NCBI GenBank assembly: GCA_023423535.1
Contig: JAFAFL010000040.1
Location: 1-15,012, forward strand
DNA length: 15,012 nt
Reading direction: 5' to 3'
Source: Pseudomonadota bacterium
GTDB lineage: Bacteria; Myxococcota; Myxococcia; Myxococcales; Myxococcaceae
Position numbers and translations under genes: made by a program. The notes below the pieces were generated by a model. The model made no database searches. It was not told the origin of the DNA and saw nothing but the letters and a program-made list of their open reading frames with translations. Shown piece by piece: positions 6,194 through 14,349 of the stretch; position 1 is the first letter of the stretch; each line of letters begins with the position of its first letter.

Positions 6194-7423
6194 TCAGATG
6201 CCGCGGAGCACCGTGGCCTTGCCCACCCGGCCGATGGCGAGCACGAACGCCGCGGTGCGCAGGCTGAGCTGGCGCGACCGCGCGATGGAGACGACGCGGT
6301 CGTACGCCTCCTTCATGATCCGCTCGAGCTCCGCGTTCACGCGCTCCTCGTCCCAGGAGACGTGCTGGAGGTTCTGCACCCATTCGAAGTAGCTGACGGT
6401 GACGCCGCCCGCGTTGGCGAGGATGTCAGGGACGACGATCACGCCCTTGCGCTCGAAGATCTCGTCGGCCTGCGGCGTGGTCGGCGCGTTCGCACCCTCC
6501 ACGATCACCCGCGCGCGCACGTACTCCGCGTTCTCCGCGGTGAGCACCCCGCCCAGCGCCGCCGGCACGAGCACGTCGCAGTCCACCAGCAGCACGTCCT
6601 GCGAGCTGATCGCGTCGCCGCCGCTGAAGCCCTTCACGGTGCCGTAGCGCTTCACGTGCTCGAACAGCGCCGGCAGATCGAGCCCTTGCGGATTGGTCAC
6701 GCCGCCGTGCACGTCCGACACCGCGACGATGAGCCCGCCATCCTCGGCGATGAGCCGCGCCGCGTGGCTGCCCACGTTGCCGAAGCCCTGGACGCTGAAG
6801 CGCGTGCCCGCCATGGGCAGCTGCATGTCGCGCAGGACCTCTCGCGTCGCGTAGAGCACGCCGCGTCCGGTCGCCGCCTCACGTCCGCGCGAGCCGTATA
6901 GGTCGAGCGGCTTGCCGGTGACGACCGCCGGCGAGTGACCATGGAACTTGGAGTACTGATCCATGATCCACGCCATCACCTGCGGGTTGGTATTCACGTC
7001 CGGCGCCGGGATGTCGCGCGTGGGGCCGATGAAGTCCTGGATCTGATCCACGAACTTCCGCGTCACCCGCTCCATCTCCTTCAGCGAGAGCCCGGCCGGA
7101 TCGCAGCTCACGCCACCCTTCGCGCCGCCGTAGGGGAGGTTCACCACCGCGGTCTTCCACGTCATCAGCGAGGCGAGCGAGACGACCTCGTCCTGATCGA
7201 CCGACGGGTGGTAGCGCAGGCCGCCCTTCATCGGGCCGCGGCTGTTGTCGTGCTGCACGCGGTAGCCCATGAAGGTGCGGATCTCGCCCGAGTCGAGCTC
7301 CACCGACACCTGCACCTTCACCTCGCGCAGGGGGGTGGCGAGCAGCGTCTCGATGCGCTCGCCGACGTCCATGATCCGCGACGCCTTCCGGAAGTAATAG
7401 TTCGTCTGGTCCGCCGCGCTCAT
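6194..7423 (-). CDS. Glutamate dehydrogenase (Glu/Leu/Phe/Val dehydrogenase family)
   Basis: 409 residues from the ATG at 7421-7423. It interconverts glutamate with 2-oxoglutarate and ammonia using NAD(P). The dimerisation/catalytic domain shows RGPMKGGLRYHP (Lys66), Lys90 in MTWKTAV, the family signature LPYGGAKGGV with catalytic Lys102, and PAPDVNT. A Rossmann domain follows with GFGNVGSHAARL. Length fits hexameric bacterial enzymes of about 410-420 residues. An in-frame ATG at 7450 would add nine residues; its upstream AGGA is only one base away. The 7423 start has GGAGAGG about 14 bases upstream and agrees better with the family's short N-terminus before TNYYFRKA. The frame stays open much further upstream, but that region is the promoter and body of the opposite lipoprotein gene. 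Leucine or related dehydrogenases share the fold; the glutamate assignment rests on overall similarity. Cofactor preference cannot be read safely. Confidence 0.92.
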   Translation of the reverse strand: MSAADQTNYYFRKASRIMDVGERIETLLATPLREVKVQVSVELDSGEIRTFMGYRVQHDNSRGPMKGGLRYHPSVDQDEVVSLASLMTWKTAVVNLPYGGAKGGVSCDPAGLSLKEMERVTRKFVDQIQDFIGPTRDIPAPDVNTNPQVMAWIMDQYSKFHGHSPAVVTGKPLDLYGSRGREAATGRGVLYATREVLRDMQLPMAGTRFSVQGFGNVGSHAARLIAEDGGLIVAVSDVHGGVTNPQGLDLPALFEHVKRYGTVKGFSGGDAISSQDVLLVDCDVLVPAALGGVLTAENAEYVRARVIVEGANAPTTPQADEIFERKGVIVVPDILANAGGVTVSYFEWVQNLQHVSWDEERVNAELERIMKEAYDRVVSIARSRQLSLRTAAFVLAIGRVGKATVLRGI

Positions 7424-7505
7424 CGACCTGAACGCCCCCTCTCCGGGCATGTCCTGCGAAGTCCGCGCGCACCTTAACAGATGGCTGTGGAGTAGGATGG
7501 GAGAC

Positions 7506-9011
7506 ATGCGCGCAGCGCTCGTGATCTTCCTCTTCGCTCTCACCGCGGGCGCGGTCCTCTCGTGTGGTCCCTCCGAGACCCCGGTGTGCGGCCCCGACAA
7601 CTGCTCCGGTTGCTGTGACGGTGACGGCAACTGCGTGACCTTCACCCACCAGGTCGACACCCGGTGCGGCGCGGGCGGCAACGCCTGCAAGAGCTGCCCG
7701 GGCACGGTCCAGGGCTTCGTCTGCTCCGAGCGCGGCACCTGCATCCCCGGGCCCGATGGCGAGGTGACGTGCGGGCCCGACAACTGCGCCGGCTGCTGCG
7801 ACGGGCTGCAGTGCGTGGAGTACGGGGCGCAGACCGCGGCGATGTGCGGCGCGAGCGGGACCGTGTGCGCGTCGTGCCTCGGCCAGCAGGAGTGCCGCAA
7901 CGGCACCTGCGAACAGCCTCAGATAGACGCGGGAAGCTGCGGAGCGCAGGGCCAGTCGTGCTGCCCCGGCTTCAGCTGCAGTGGTGGGCTGCAGTGCCAG
8001 TTCGGGCTCTGCCTCGCGGCGACGAGCGATGCCGGGACACAGACCGACGCGGGCGTGACGGGCGACGCGGGCATTTCGAGCGATGCGGGGACGCAGATGG
8101 ATGCGGGCACGATCACCGACGCGGGCATGACCACGCCGGACGCCGGCACCGGCGGCACGCTGCCCATCGGCGAGCCCTGCACGCAGAACGGTCAGTGCCT
8201 GAGCAACCGGTGCCGCATCCTCGGGTTCCCCAGCGGCTACTGCACCCAGTCGTGCACGAGCGATGCGCAGTGCGGCGCGGGCGCGACCTGCGGCTTCGAT
8301 CCTTCGAACTCCAACGCGCGGATCTGTCTGAAGACGTGCCCGCAGGGCGGCAGCACCGGCGGTTGCCGGCCGGGCTACGTGTGCGAGTCCCGCGCGACGC
8401 CTTCCACTTCAAGTGCGGCGGCCTGTGTGCCGGGCTGCACCTCGCCTGCGACGTGTGGAAGCGCCACCACTTGCGACACCCGAGGCTTCTGCTGCGGCGC
8501 GAACGGCTACGCCTGCTGCAACGGCAACAGCTGTGAGGCGGGGCTCGGCTGCGACGGGGATGGCTACTGCAAGCCGATGCTCGGGAACATCGGCGCGGCC
8601 TGTACGCAGAACGCGCAGTGCCAGTCGAACAACTGCCTGCCGCAGCAGTCCGGCGGCGCGTGGAGCGGCGGGGTGTGCACGCAGAACTGCTCCGCGTCGA
8701 TGCAGTGTCCCCAGGGCTCGCGGTGCGCGGATGCGCTGTCGCAGGACATCTGTCTGCAGAGCTGCAGCAGCCCGGGCGGCCAGAGCACCTGCCGCAGCGG
8801 TTACGTGTGCGACAAGGGCTGGAGCGGGGCGGGCGCGGTCTGCATGTACGCGTGCACCGCGGCCTCGCAGTGTGGCTCGAACCCGGGACTGGGTTGCTCA
8901 CAGGGCTTCTGTTGCGGCCTGTCCACCTACCGGTGCTGCGGCGGCAACAACGGCGTCGGCGGGACCTGCGCGTCGGGCGTGACCTGCGGCCCGGACGGTT
9001 ACTGCCAGTGA
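7506..9011 (+). CDS. Cysteine-rich lipoprotein with internal module duplication and Asp-Ala-Gly linker
   Basis: 501 residues from the ATG at 7506, with GGGAG just upstream. The signal sequence ends in a lipobox (AVLS before Cys20), so the protein is probably lipidated and exported to the inner or outer membrane. The mature part has dozens of cysteines. Two early modules share the CGPDNC(S/A)GCCDG pattern. A linker at about 175-219 repeats Asp-Ala-Gly seven times. Two long homologous halves follow, starting GEPCTQNGQC (residue 222) and GAACTQNAQC (residue 363), each ending in CG...CC...GYC motifs. Such proteins are abundant in myxobacteria and are sometimes mislabelled as tryptophan synthase alpha chain; nothing enzymatic is visible here. 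The cysteines are probably disulfide-bonded in the exported protein, perhaps for adhesion or binding. Its stop codon overlaps the start of the regulator downstream. Confidence 0.9.
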   Translation: MRAALVIFLFALTAGAVLSCGPSETPVCGPDNCSGCCDGDGNCVTFTHQVDTRCGAGGNACKSCPGTVQGFVCSERGTCIPGPDGEVTCGPDNCAGCCDGLQCVEYGAQTAAMCGASGTVCASCLGQQECRNGTCEQPQIDAGSCGAQGQSCCPGFSCSGGLQCQFGLCLAATSDAGTQTDAGVTGDAGISSDAGTQMDAGTITDAGMTTPDAGTGGTLPIGEPCTQNGQCLSNRCRILGFPSGYCTQSCTSDAQCGAGATCGFDPSNSNARICLKTCPQGGSTGGCRPGYVCESRATPSTSSAAACVPGCTSPATCGSATTCDTRGFCCGANGYACCNGNSCEAGLGCDGDGYCKPMLGNIGAACTQNAQCQSNNCLPQQSGGAWSGGVCTQNCSASMQCPQGSRCADALSQDICLQSCSSPGGQSTCRSGYVCDKGWSGAGAVCMYACTAASQCGSNPGLGCSQGFCCGLSTYRCCGGNNGVGGTCASGVTCGPDGYCQ

Positions 9012-9550
9012 CGAGGGACTCGTCCGAAGACCCGCGCGTGGAGCCGGAGTCGGAGAGCGGTTCGGCCGAGTCCCGGCCGCCCCGTGCGCGTGACTCGCTG
9101 AGGGTGCTCGGCAAGCGGATCAGGGCGCTGCGCGAACGCCGGGGGCTCACCCAGGAGGACTTCGCCCGAAGGAGCGGGATCTCCATCTCCTTCGCGTCGC
9201 TGCTCGAGCGCGGCGAGCGCAGCCCGTCGTACGACACGCTCGTGCAGGTGGCCTCCGCGCTGGAGGTTCCGCTGTCGGAGCTCTTCCGCGACTTCTCCGG
9301 CGCCTCCTATGACGACCCCTACTTCGGCCGCCTGCTGGACTTCGCGCGCAAGAGCCGGCTCTCGCGGGCGCAGGTGGACCGGCTCATCGCGGTGGCGAGC
9401 GCCATGTTCGACGTGAACCCGGCCGGTGCCTCGCGAGCGCAGCCGAATGACCGCACCGCGAGCTGCAGCGAAGAGGGGTGCGACAAGCCGGTGCTCGCGC
9501 GCGGGCTGTGTGCGCCGCACTACCACCGGGCCCGGCGCGCACGGCTGTAG
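9008..9550 (+). CDS. XRE-family HTH regulator with C-terminal Cys/His (zinc-binding-like) motif
   Basis: 180 residues. The GTG start at 9008 overlaps the lipoprotein stop in the sequence GTGA, implying translational coupling. Residues 1-30 are an acidic, Ser/Pro-rich disordered tail. The HTH (about 34-92) is typical of the Cro/C1 family: GKRIRALRERRGLTQEDFAR, then SGISISFASLLERGERSPS and LVQVASALEVPLSELF. Residues about 95-135 form another helical segment. The last 28 residues carry Cys153-x4-Cys158-x9-Cys168-x2-His171 (CSEEGC, then ARGLCAPHYHRARR), a treble-clef-like pattern with a basic end that probably binds zinc and nucleic acid. A downstream GTG inside the HTH region is a less likely start because it would cut into helix one. 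Target genes are unknown; autoregulation or control of the lipoprotein is plausible. Confidence 0.88.
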   Translation: MTRDSSEDPRVEPESESGSAESRPPRARDSLRVLGKRIRALRERRGLTQEDFARRSGISISFASLLERGERSPSYDTLVQVASALEVPLSELFRDFSGASYDDPYFGRLLDFARKSRLSRAQVDRLIAVASAMFDVNPAGASRAQPNDRTASCSEEGCDKPVLARGLCAPHYHRARRARL

Positions 9551-9636
9551 GAGTGACCTCCGGGGAAGCTCGGCTGCTGGACGACCCGGGCGATAGACAG
9601 CGCAAAGCGGCGTGCTTCGTGGGATATGCGCCGGTC

Positions 9637-10539
9637 ATGGCCTCTTCCAGCGAGCGCAAGATCGCGCTCTTCATCGACTTCGAGAACCTGGTGACAAACA
9701 CCGGGCTCACCGCCGCCAACTTCGATCTGAAGCCGGCGATGGACATCCTGCTCGAGCGCGGGAAGGTCATCTTCCGCCGCGCCTACTGCGACTGGACCCG
9801 GTTCCGCGAGGCGAAGGAGAACCTGCACGAGGCCGGCGTGGAGCTGGTGGACGTGCCGCCCTCGACGCGCGCCGGAAAGAACGGCGCCGACATGCGGCTG
9901 GTGATCGACGCGCTGGAGCTCAACTACGCGCGCGGCCACATCGACACCTTCGTCATCGCGTCCGGCGACAGCGACTTCTGCCCGCTCGCGTACAAGCTGC
10001 GCGAGAACGACAAGCGGGTGATCGGCCTCGCGGTGAAGGAGGCCACGTCGCCCTTCTTCGTGCGCGCCTGTGACGAGTTCATCTACCTGCCCACGCCGGG
10101 CGGACGCGGCCGCGGCAAGCGCTCCGGCGAGGAGAAGGGCAAGGGCGAGAAGGCTTCGGCCGGCGGCGCGGAGAAGGAGAAGCGCGGCGAGTCGCAGAAG
10201 AGCAAGCGCGCCGTTCCGGAGATCGCGCGCGAGGTGGTGCAGTCGCTGCTCGCTCGCGCCACCGGCCCGCTGAACCCGTCGCTGATCAAGGAGACGATCG
10301 TCCGCAAGGAGCCGGACTTCGACGAGCGCGACCACGGGTTCTCCACCTTCTCGAAGCTGCTCGACCAGATGGAGAAGGAGAAGCTGCTCAAGCTGCAGCA
10401 GATGAAGGGCCGGCAGTGGTACGTGGTGCCCGCGCACGTCGGCCGCAGCGCCGCCGGTGAGAGCGACGCCCACGACGCGGGCGATTCGGCGGACGCTTCC
10501 GACGCGGACGACGACATCATTCCGGACCCCGAGGAGTAG
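9637..10539 (+). CDS. NYN (PIN-like nuclease) domain protein with LOTUS/OST-HTH domain
   Basis: 300 residues from the ATG at 9637; the frame is open further upstream but overlaps the regulator. The NYN domain (about 7-150) shows the expected acidic site: IALFIDFENL (Asp14), KNGADMRLVIDALEL (Asp85) and IASGDSDFCPL (Asp111, Asp113), predicting metal-dependent RNA cleavage. A Lys/Glu/Gly-rich linker (about 152-190) joins it to an OST-HTH/LOTUS domain (about 190-265: PEIAREVVQSLLARATGPLN, then FDERDHGFSTFSKLLDQM and GRQWYVV), known in other proteins as an RNA-binding winged helix. The tail is strongly acidic (DASDADDDIIPDPEE). The same order is found in LabA-like and MARF1-like proteins. It lies six bases upstream of the DEAD-box helicase gene, so the two are surely co-transcribed and a joint role in RNA turnover is likely. 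Confidence 0.93.
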   Translation: MASSSERKIALFIDFENLVTNTGLTAANFDLKPAMDILLERGKVIFRRAYCDWTRFREAKENLHEAGVELVDVPPSTRAGKNGADMRLVIDALELNYARGHIDTFVIASGDSDFCPLAYKLRENDKRVIGLAVKEATSPFFVRACDEFIYLPTPGGRGRGKRSGEEKGKGEKASAGGAEKEKRGESQKSKRAVPEIAREVVQSLLARATGPLNPSLIKETIVRKEPDFDERDHGFSTFSKLLDQMEKEKLLKLQQMKGRQWYVVPAHVGRSAAGESDAHDAGDSADASDADDDIIPDPEE

Positions 10540-10545
10540 GGCGCG

Positions 10546-12498
10546 ATGGCACGGACGACGACGACGAAGAAGACGCAGGGCGCATCGGACGAGGTGCGCG
10601 ACGACGTGAACCACGAAGGCACCGAAAGCGGCGAAGCGGGCGGCGCGATGCTGCCGGGCTTCGACAAGCTCGGGCTCGGCGCGGAGCTGCAGGCGGCGCT
10701 GGCGGACCTCGGCTACGAGGAGCCCACGCCGGTGCAGGCCGCGGCCATTCCGCCGCTGCTCTCCGGGCGGGACGTGCTCGGGCAGGCGGCGACGGGGACG
10801 GGCAAGACCGCGGCGTTCGCGCTGCCGATCATCGAGCGGCTCGAGCCGGGCGTGTGCGGTCCGGCGGAGACCTCCGCGCTGATCGTGGTGCCCACGCGTG
10901 AGCTCGCGGTGCAGGTCGCCGAGGCGGTCCACCGCTACGGCCGCAAGCGCGGCGTGACCGTGCTGCCCATCTACGGCGGGCAGGACATCGGCCAGCAGCT
11001 GCGGCGGCTGAAGCGCGGCGTGGACGTGGTGGTGGCGACGCCGGGCCGCGCGATCGATCACCTCGAGCGCAAGACGCTGAAGCTCGATCGCGTGAAGGTC
11101 GCGGTGCTCGACGAGGCGGACGAGATGCTCGACATGGGCTTCGCGGAAGACCTCGAGGCCCTGCTGGGTTCGCTCCCCGAGGATCGCCAGCTCGCGCTGT
11201 TCAGCGCCACGCTGCCGCCGCGGATCGCGTCCATCGCGGACAACCACCTGCGCAAGCCGGTGAAGGTGCGCATCGAACCGCAGAGCGCGAAGAGCGGGAC
11301 GCTGCCGACGATCCACCAGGTCGCGTACGTGGTGCCTCGGGCGCACAAGGACGTGGCGCTCGGGCGGGTGCTCGACGTGGCGGGGCCGAAGAGCGCGATC
11401 ATCTTCTGCCGCACGCGGCTCGACGTGGACCGGCTGACCGGCGTGCTCAGCGGACACGGCTACGAGGCCGCGGCGCTGCACGGCGGCATGACGCAGGACC
11501 AGCGCGACCGGGTGCTCAAGCGCTTCAAGACGCACAAGCTGGAGCTGCTGGTGGCCACCGACGTGGCGGCGCGCGGGCTCGACGTGGAGAACCTCAGCCA
11601 CGTCATCAACTTCGATCTGCCCACCTCGCCCGAGGCCTACGTCCACCGCATCGGTCGTACCGGCCGCGCCGGCAAGGAGGGCAACGCGATCTCGATCGTC
11701 GAGCCGCGGGAGCGCCGCTATCTCCTCGCCATCGAGCGGGTGACCGGGCAGCGCGTGGAGATAGGTCAGGTCCCCACCGTGGTGGACCTCCGCGCGAAGC
11801 GGCTGGAGCTCACGCGGGCGACGGTGGAGGAGGCGATCGGCCAGGAGAAGCTCGAGGGCTTCCGCGCGGTCGTCGAGGCGCTGGCGCAGAACCACGATCT
11901 CACCGAGGTCGCGCTCGCCGCGGTGGCGTCGCTGCACGAGGCCCTGAACCCCGGACGCGAGGACGAGCAGGAGATCCCGGCGGCGGAGACGCGCCCGTCT
12001 CGCGGTCCGCGCGAGGAGCGGGAGAGGACCGGCGGCCGGTTCGAGCGCCCGGCCCGCTTCGAGCGCGGTGAGCGCGGCGACCGGCCGGAGCGCGGCGGCG
12101 AGCGTTCGTTCAAGTCGAGGGCGAGCGAGGGCCGTTCCTTCGACCGTCCTCGTGGCGGGGGCAGCGAGGTCTCCGGCACCGGCGCGCGCATCGAGTCGCA
12201 TGCCCGCTTCTCCGGGCGCTCCGGTGGCGGTGACAGCGAGCGGATCTTCGTGGGCCTCGGTCGCAGCGCGGGCCTTCGCCCGGCGGATCTGGTGGGGGCG
12301 ATCGCCAACGAGGCGGGGCTCGAGTCGTCGGACATCGGCGCGATCCAGATCGCGGACCACTACGCGTTCGTGGAGGTCCCCACCGCGAAGGTCACCGACG
12401 TGGTGACGGCGCTGCGCAACGCGACCATCCGCGGGCGCCGCGTGAAGGTCGATCGCGACCGCGTCGGCGGCGCAGGCGGGAAGGTCCGGCGAACCTAG
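10546..12498 (+). CDS. DEAD-box ATP-dependent RNA helicase with C-terminal DbpA-type RNA-binding domain
   Basis: 650 residues; the ribosome-binding GGAG lies within the last codons of the upstream NYN-LOTUS gene. It has an unusual Thr/Lys/Asp/Glu N-terminal extension of about 35 residues, the Q motif (Phe39 to Gln64), motif I AATGTGKT (81-88), PTREL, DEAD at 189-192, SAT at 220-222, and the second RecA domain with VATDVAARGLD and HRIGRTGR at 367-374. After residue 450 comes a Glu-rich helix region and then an Arg/Gly/Glu/Ser-rich low-complexity segment (about 480-560; GERGDRPERGGERSF). Residues about 566-640 form a DbpA-like RRM (RIFVGLGRSAGLRPADLVGA, YAFVEVP, GRRVKVDRDR). This architecture is that of CsdA/DeaD-type helicases acting in ribosome assembly, cold adaptation or mRNA decay. 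It converges with the ABC permease gene (19-base gap). Confidence 0.96.
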   Translation: MARTTTTKKTQGASDEVRDDVNHEGTESGEAGGAMLPGFDKLGLGAELQAALADLGYEEPTPVQAAAIPPLLSGRDVLGQAATGTGKTAAFALPIIERLEPGVCGPAETSALIVVPTRELAVQVAEAVHRYGRKRGVTVLPIYGGQDIGQQLRRLKRGVDVVVATPGRAIDHLERKTLKLDRVKVAVLDEADEMLDMGFAEDLEALLGSLPEDRQLALFSATLPPRIASIADNHLRKPVKVRIEPQSAKSGTLPTIHQVAYVVPRAHKDVALGRVLDVAGPKSAIIFCRTRLDVDRLTGVLSGHGYEAAALHGGMTQDQRDRVLKRFKTHKLELLVATDVAARGLDVENLSHVINFDLPTSPEAYVHRIGRTGRAGKEGNAISIVEPRERRYLLAIERVTGQRVEIGQVPTVVDLRAKRLELTRATVEEAIGQEKLEGFRAVVEALAQNHDLTEVALAAVASLHEALNPGREDEQEIPAAETRPSRGPREERERTGGRFERPARFERGERGDRPERGGERSFKSRASEGRSFDRPRGGGSEVSGTGARIESHARFSGRSGGGDSERIFVGLGRSAGLRPADLVGAIANEAGLESSDIGAIQIADHYAFVEVPTAKVTDVVTALRNATIRGRRVKVDRDRVGGAGGKVRRT

Positions 12499-12517
12499 CC
12501 GAGCGCCTCCGTCGGCC

Positions 12518-13264
12518 TCACCGCAACAACCGCTCGAAGGTCACGACCTTCAGCGACACGAAGGCGCAGGCGATGGAGGCCACCGCGAGCAGGGCGGTGG
12601 CCACCAGGGCGGCGCCGAGCGCGGAGGGCACGAGCGAGAGCAGGCCCACCATGAGGAAGATGGCGGGCAGGAGCAGGGCGCCGCTGAGGTTGTTCGCGGT
12701 GCGGAAGTCCTTCGCCAGCAGGCTGATGAGCAGCGCGCCGGTGGTGGAGAAGGCGAGGGCGGCGAGCAGCAGCAGCACCAGCGCGAAGACGAAGCCTGCG
12801 CCCGCGTTGCCGGTCCACAGGAGCGCGGCGGCGGTGATGGAGAACATGGGCAGGGTGATGCCCACCGTCAGCGCGAGCAGGGCGAGGACCTTCGCGGTGA
12901 CGACCTGGTTGATTGCCACCGGCAGGGACACGAGCAGCTCCAGCGTCCGCGCCTCGCGCTCGGCGACGATGGTGTAGGTCGCGCTCACCATGGGGACGAT
13001 GAGCCCTCCGAGCGCGACCATCAGCGGCAGCACGAAGTGGAGGATCGCGGCGGGGTCGTCCTTCAGGTGGGCGAGGCCCGGCGGCAGGTTGATGCCCGGC
13101 GGCAGCTCCTTCGTGGGCAGCGCGCCCACCGCGAGGATCTGCGTCAGCGGCACGAGCAGCAGCACGATCGCCGGAAGGATGAGCGCGGTCAGCACCGCGC
13201 CGCGGCTGCGCAGGAGCTGACGCCACTCCTTGCGGAAGAGGATGCCCAGCTCACGGCCGGCCAT
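12518..13264 (-). CDS. ABC-2-type transporter permease
   Basis: 248 residues. The ATG at 13262-13264 follows AAGGAG with good spacing and overlaps the end of the ATPase gene by 14 bases; longer in-frame versions would run into the ATPase coding region. About six membrane segments are visible (near 23-47, 77-100, 125-150, 155-180, 193-215, 218-240), separated by a Pro/Gly-rich extracytoplasmic loop (LPTKELPPGINLPPGLAHL) after the first. The EREARTLELLVSLPV stretch after segment two is the cytoplasmic coupling region typical of NatB-like ABC-2 permeases. Together with the ATPase it forms an exporter; the substrate (ion, drug or lipid-like) cannot be read from sequence. Confidence 0.9.
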   Translation of the reverse strand: MAGRELGILFRKEWRQLLRSRGAVLTALILPAIVLLLVPLTQILAVGALPTKELPPGINLPPGLAHLKDDPAAILHFVLPLMVALGGLIVPMVSATYTIVAEREARTLELLVSLPVAINQVVTAKVLALLALTVGITLPMFSITAAALLWTGNAGAGFVFALVLLLLAALAFSTTGALLISLLAKDFRTANNLSGALLLPAIFLMVGLLSLVPSALGAALVATALLAVASIACAFVSLKVVTFERLLR

Positions 13265-14222
13265 GGTCGGCTCCTTCGGCGCGCAGGATGTGGTGGAAGA
13301 GCTCCTCGAGGGACGGCATCTCGATGCGGCTCTCGTACACGCCGAGCCCCCGCTCCACGAGCGCGCGCAGAAGCCGCGCGGCCTCCCGCTGCGGCGCGTC
13401 TGCATAGAGGCGCACCGCGTCTTCTCCCGGCACCGGCTCGACCGCATGACCCAGGGCGGAGAGCGCCTCGGTCAGCGCAGCGGTCCCTTCGGCGGCGGCA
13501 AAGACGATCGCGGTGCGCGCGCGGCGGCGAAGCTCTTCGATGGGCGCGTGCACCAGCGCCTGGCCCTCGCGGAGGATGATCGCGCTGTCGCAGAGCGCCT
13601 CGGCCTCGAGGAGGTTGTGGGTGCAGAGCAGCACGGTGCGGCCGCGGGTGGCCTCGCGCAGGTAGGCGTGGATGTCGCGCGTGGCCACCGGGTCGAGCCC
13701 CGCAGTGGGCTCGTCGAGCAGGAGGAGGTCCGGCTTGCCGACCAGCGCCGCCGCGAGGGACAGCTTCCGCTGCTGGCCGCCGGAGAGGGTGATCATCGGC
13801 CGGGTGAGGAACGGCGCGATGCCGATCGCCTCCACGACCTCGTCCACGGTGGCGTCGCTCGCGCCGTAGAGCTCCCGCACCAGCGCGAGGTAGTCCGCGC
13901 AGGAGAGGTCCCGGTACATGCCCGGCGACTGCGGCACGATGCCGACCCTGCGCTTCGCCTCGAGGAAGTGCGCGTCGTCCACGCCGGCGCCGAAGAGCCG
14001 CGCGGTGCCGCTGGTGGGCTTGAACGCGCCGATGAGGATGCGGATGAGCGTCGTCTTGCCCGCGCCATTCGGCCCGAGCAGACAGGCGCGTTCACCCGCG
14101 GCAATCCGGAAGGAGACGCCGCGCAGCGCACGCACGCCGCCCGGATACGTCTTCGCCACCGCCTGCGCTTCGATGGCCGGGGCGGAGGCGGGAGCGGGAG
14201 TCTGATTGGGAGTGGCATTCAC
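13251..14222 (-). CDS. ABC transporter ATP-binding protein (exporter type)
   Basis: 323 residues from a GTG at 14220-14222, preceded by AAAGGCG. A nearby ATG at 14218 is out of frame. Residues 1-15 are a Pro/Ala-rich extension. The nucleotide-binding domain shows Walker A GPNGAGKTT (50-58), Gln98 in the Q-loop, signature LSGGQQRKLSLA (146-157), Walker B LLLLDEPTAGLD (166-177) and switch His202. The Ala/Glu-rich C-terminal 90 residues resemble the extra domain of NatA/DrrA-like exporters. It powers the permease encoded directly downstream with a 14-base overlap. An 8-base-loop hairpin separates it from the RNA-binding-domain gene upstream. Confidence 0.94.
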   Translation of the reverse strand: MNATPNQTPAPASAPAIEAQAVAKTYPGGVRALRGVSFRIAAGERACLLGPNGAGKTTLIRILIGAFKPTSGTARLFGAGVDDAHFLEAKRRVGIVPQSPGMYRDLSCADYLALVRELYGASDATVDEVVEAIGIAPFLTRPMITLSGGQQRKLSLAAALVGKPDLLLLDEPTAGLDPVATRDIHAYLREATRGRTVLLCTHNLLEAEALCDSAIILREGQALVHAPIEELRRRARTAIVFAAAEGTAALTEALSALGHAVEPVPGEDAVRLYADAPQREAARLLRALVERGLGVYESRIEMPSLEELFHHILRAEGADHGRP

Positions 14223-14294
14223 TGCGCGCGCCTTTACCGGCCGCCCGGAGCTTCCGCCACGAACTTCACGGGCGCGTCTTCGCGCTCGTCTGGA

Positions 14295-14320
14295 CCCGGA
14301 GCAGACTGCGGTGCTCCGGG
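14295..14320 (-). terminator. Perfect 9-bp-stem hairpin after the tandem RNA-binding-domain gene
   Basis: CCCGGAGCA (14295-14303) pairs perfectly with TGCTCCGGG (14312-14320) around an eight-base loop. It lies 30 bases downstream of the stop at 14350 on the minus strand and upstream of the ABC ATPase start, where a terminator would be expected. No T-tract follows, so termination strength is uncertain. The rest of the 127-base gap shows nothing else I can name. Confidence 0.4.
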
Positions 14321-14349
14321 CCCTTCAACGCACTGCGCACCGCTCGAAG

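Noticed and set aside
7474..7498. TTAACA and TAGGAT as a -35/-10 pair for the lipoprotein gene
   Set aside because: The spacing is only 13 bases, too short for a normal sigma-70 promoter; only the -10-like element might be real.
7424..7906. N-terminal extension of glutamate dehydrogenase by up to 161 residues
   Set aside because: The extension overlaps the lipoprotein gene and its promoter on the other strand and has no resemblance to the dehydrogenase family, which starts close to TNYYFRKA.
7506..9011. Tryptophan synthase alpha chain, a name sometimes attached to such proteins
   Set aside because: There is no TIM-barrel sequence or catalytic motif; the protein is a cysteine-rich lipoprotein.
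9520..12360. 946-codon minus-strand open frame opposite the NYN-LOTUS and helicase genes
   Set aside because: The same antisense artefact; the plus-strand products have full sets of family motifs.
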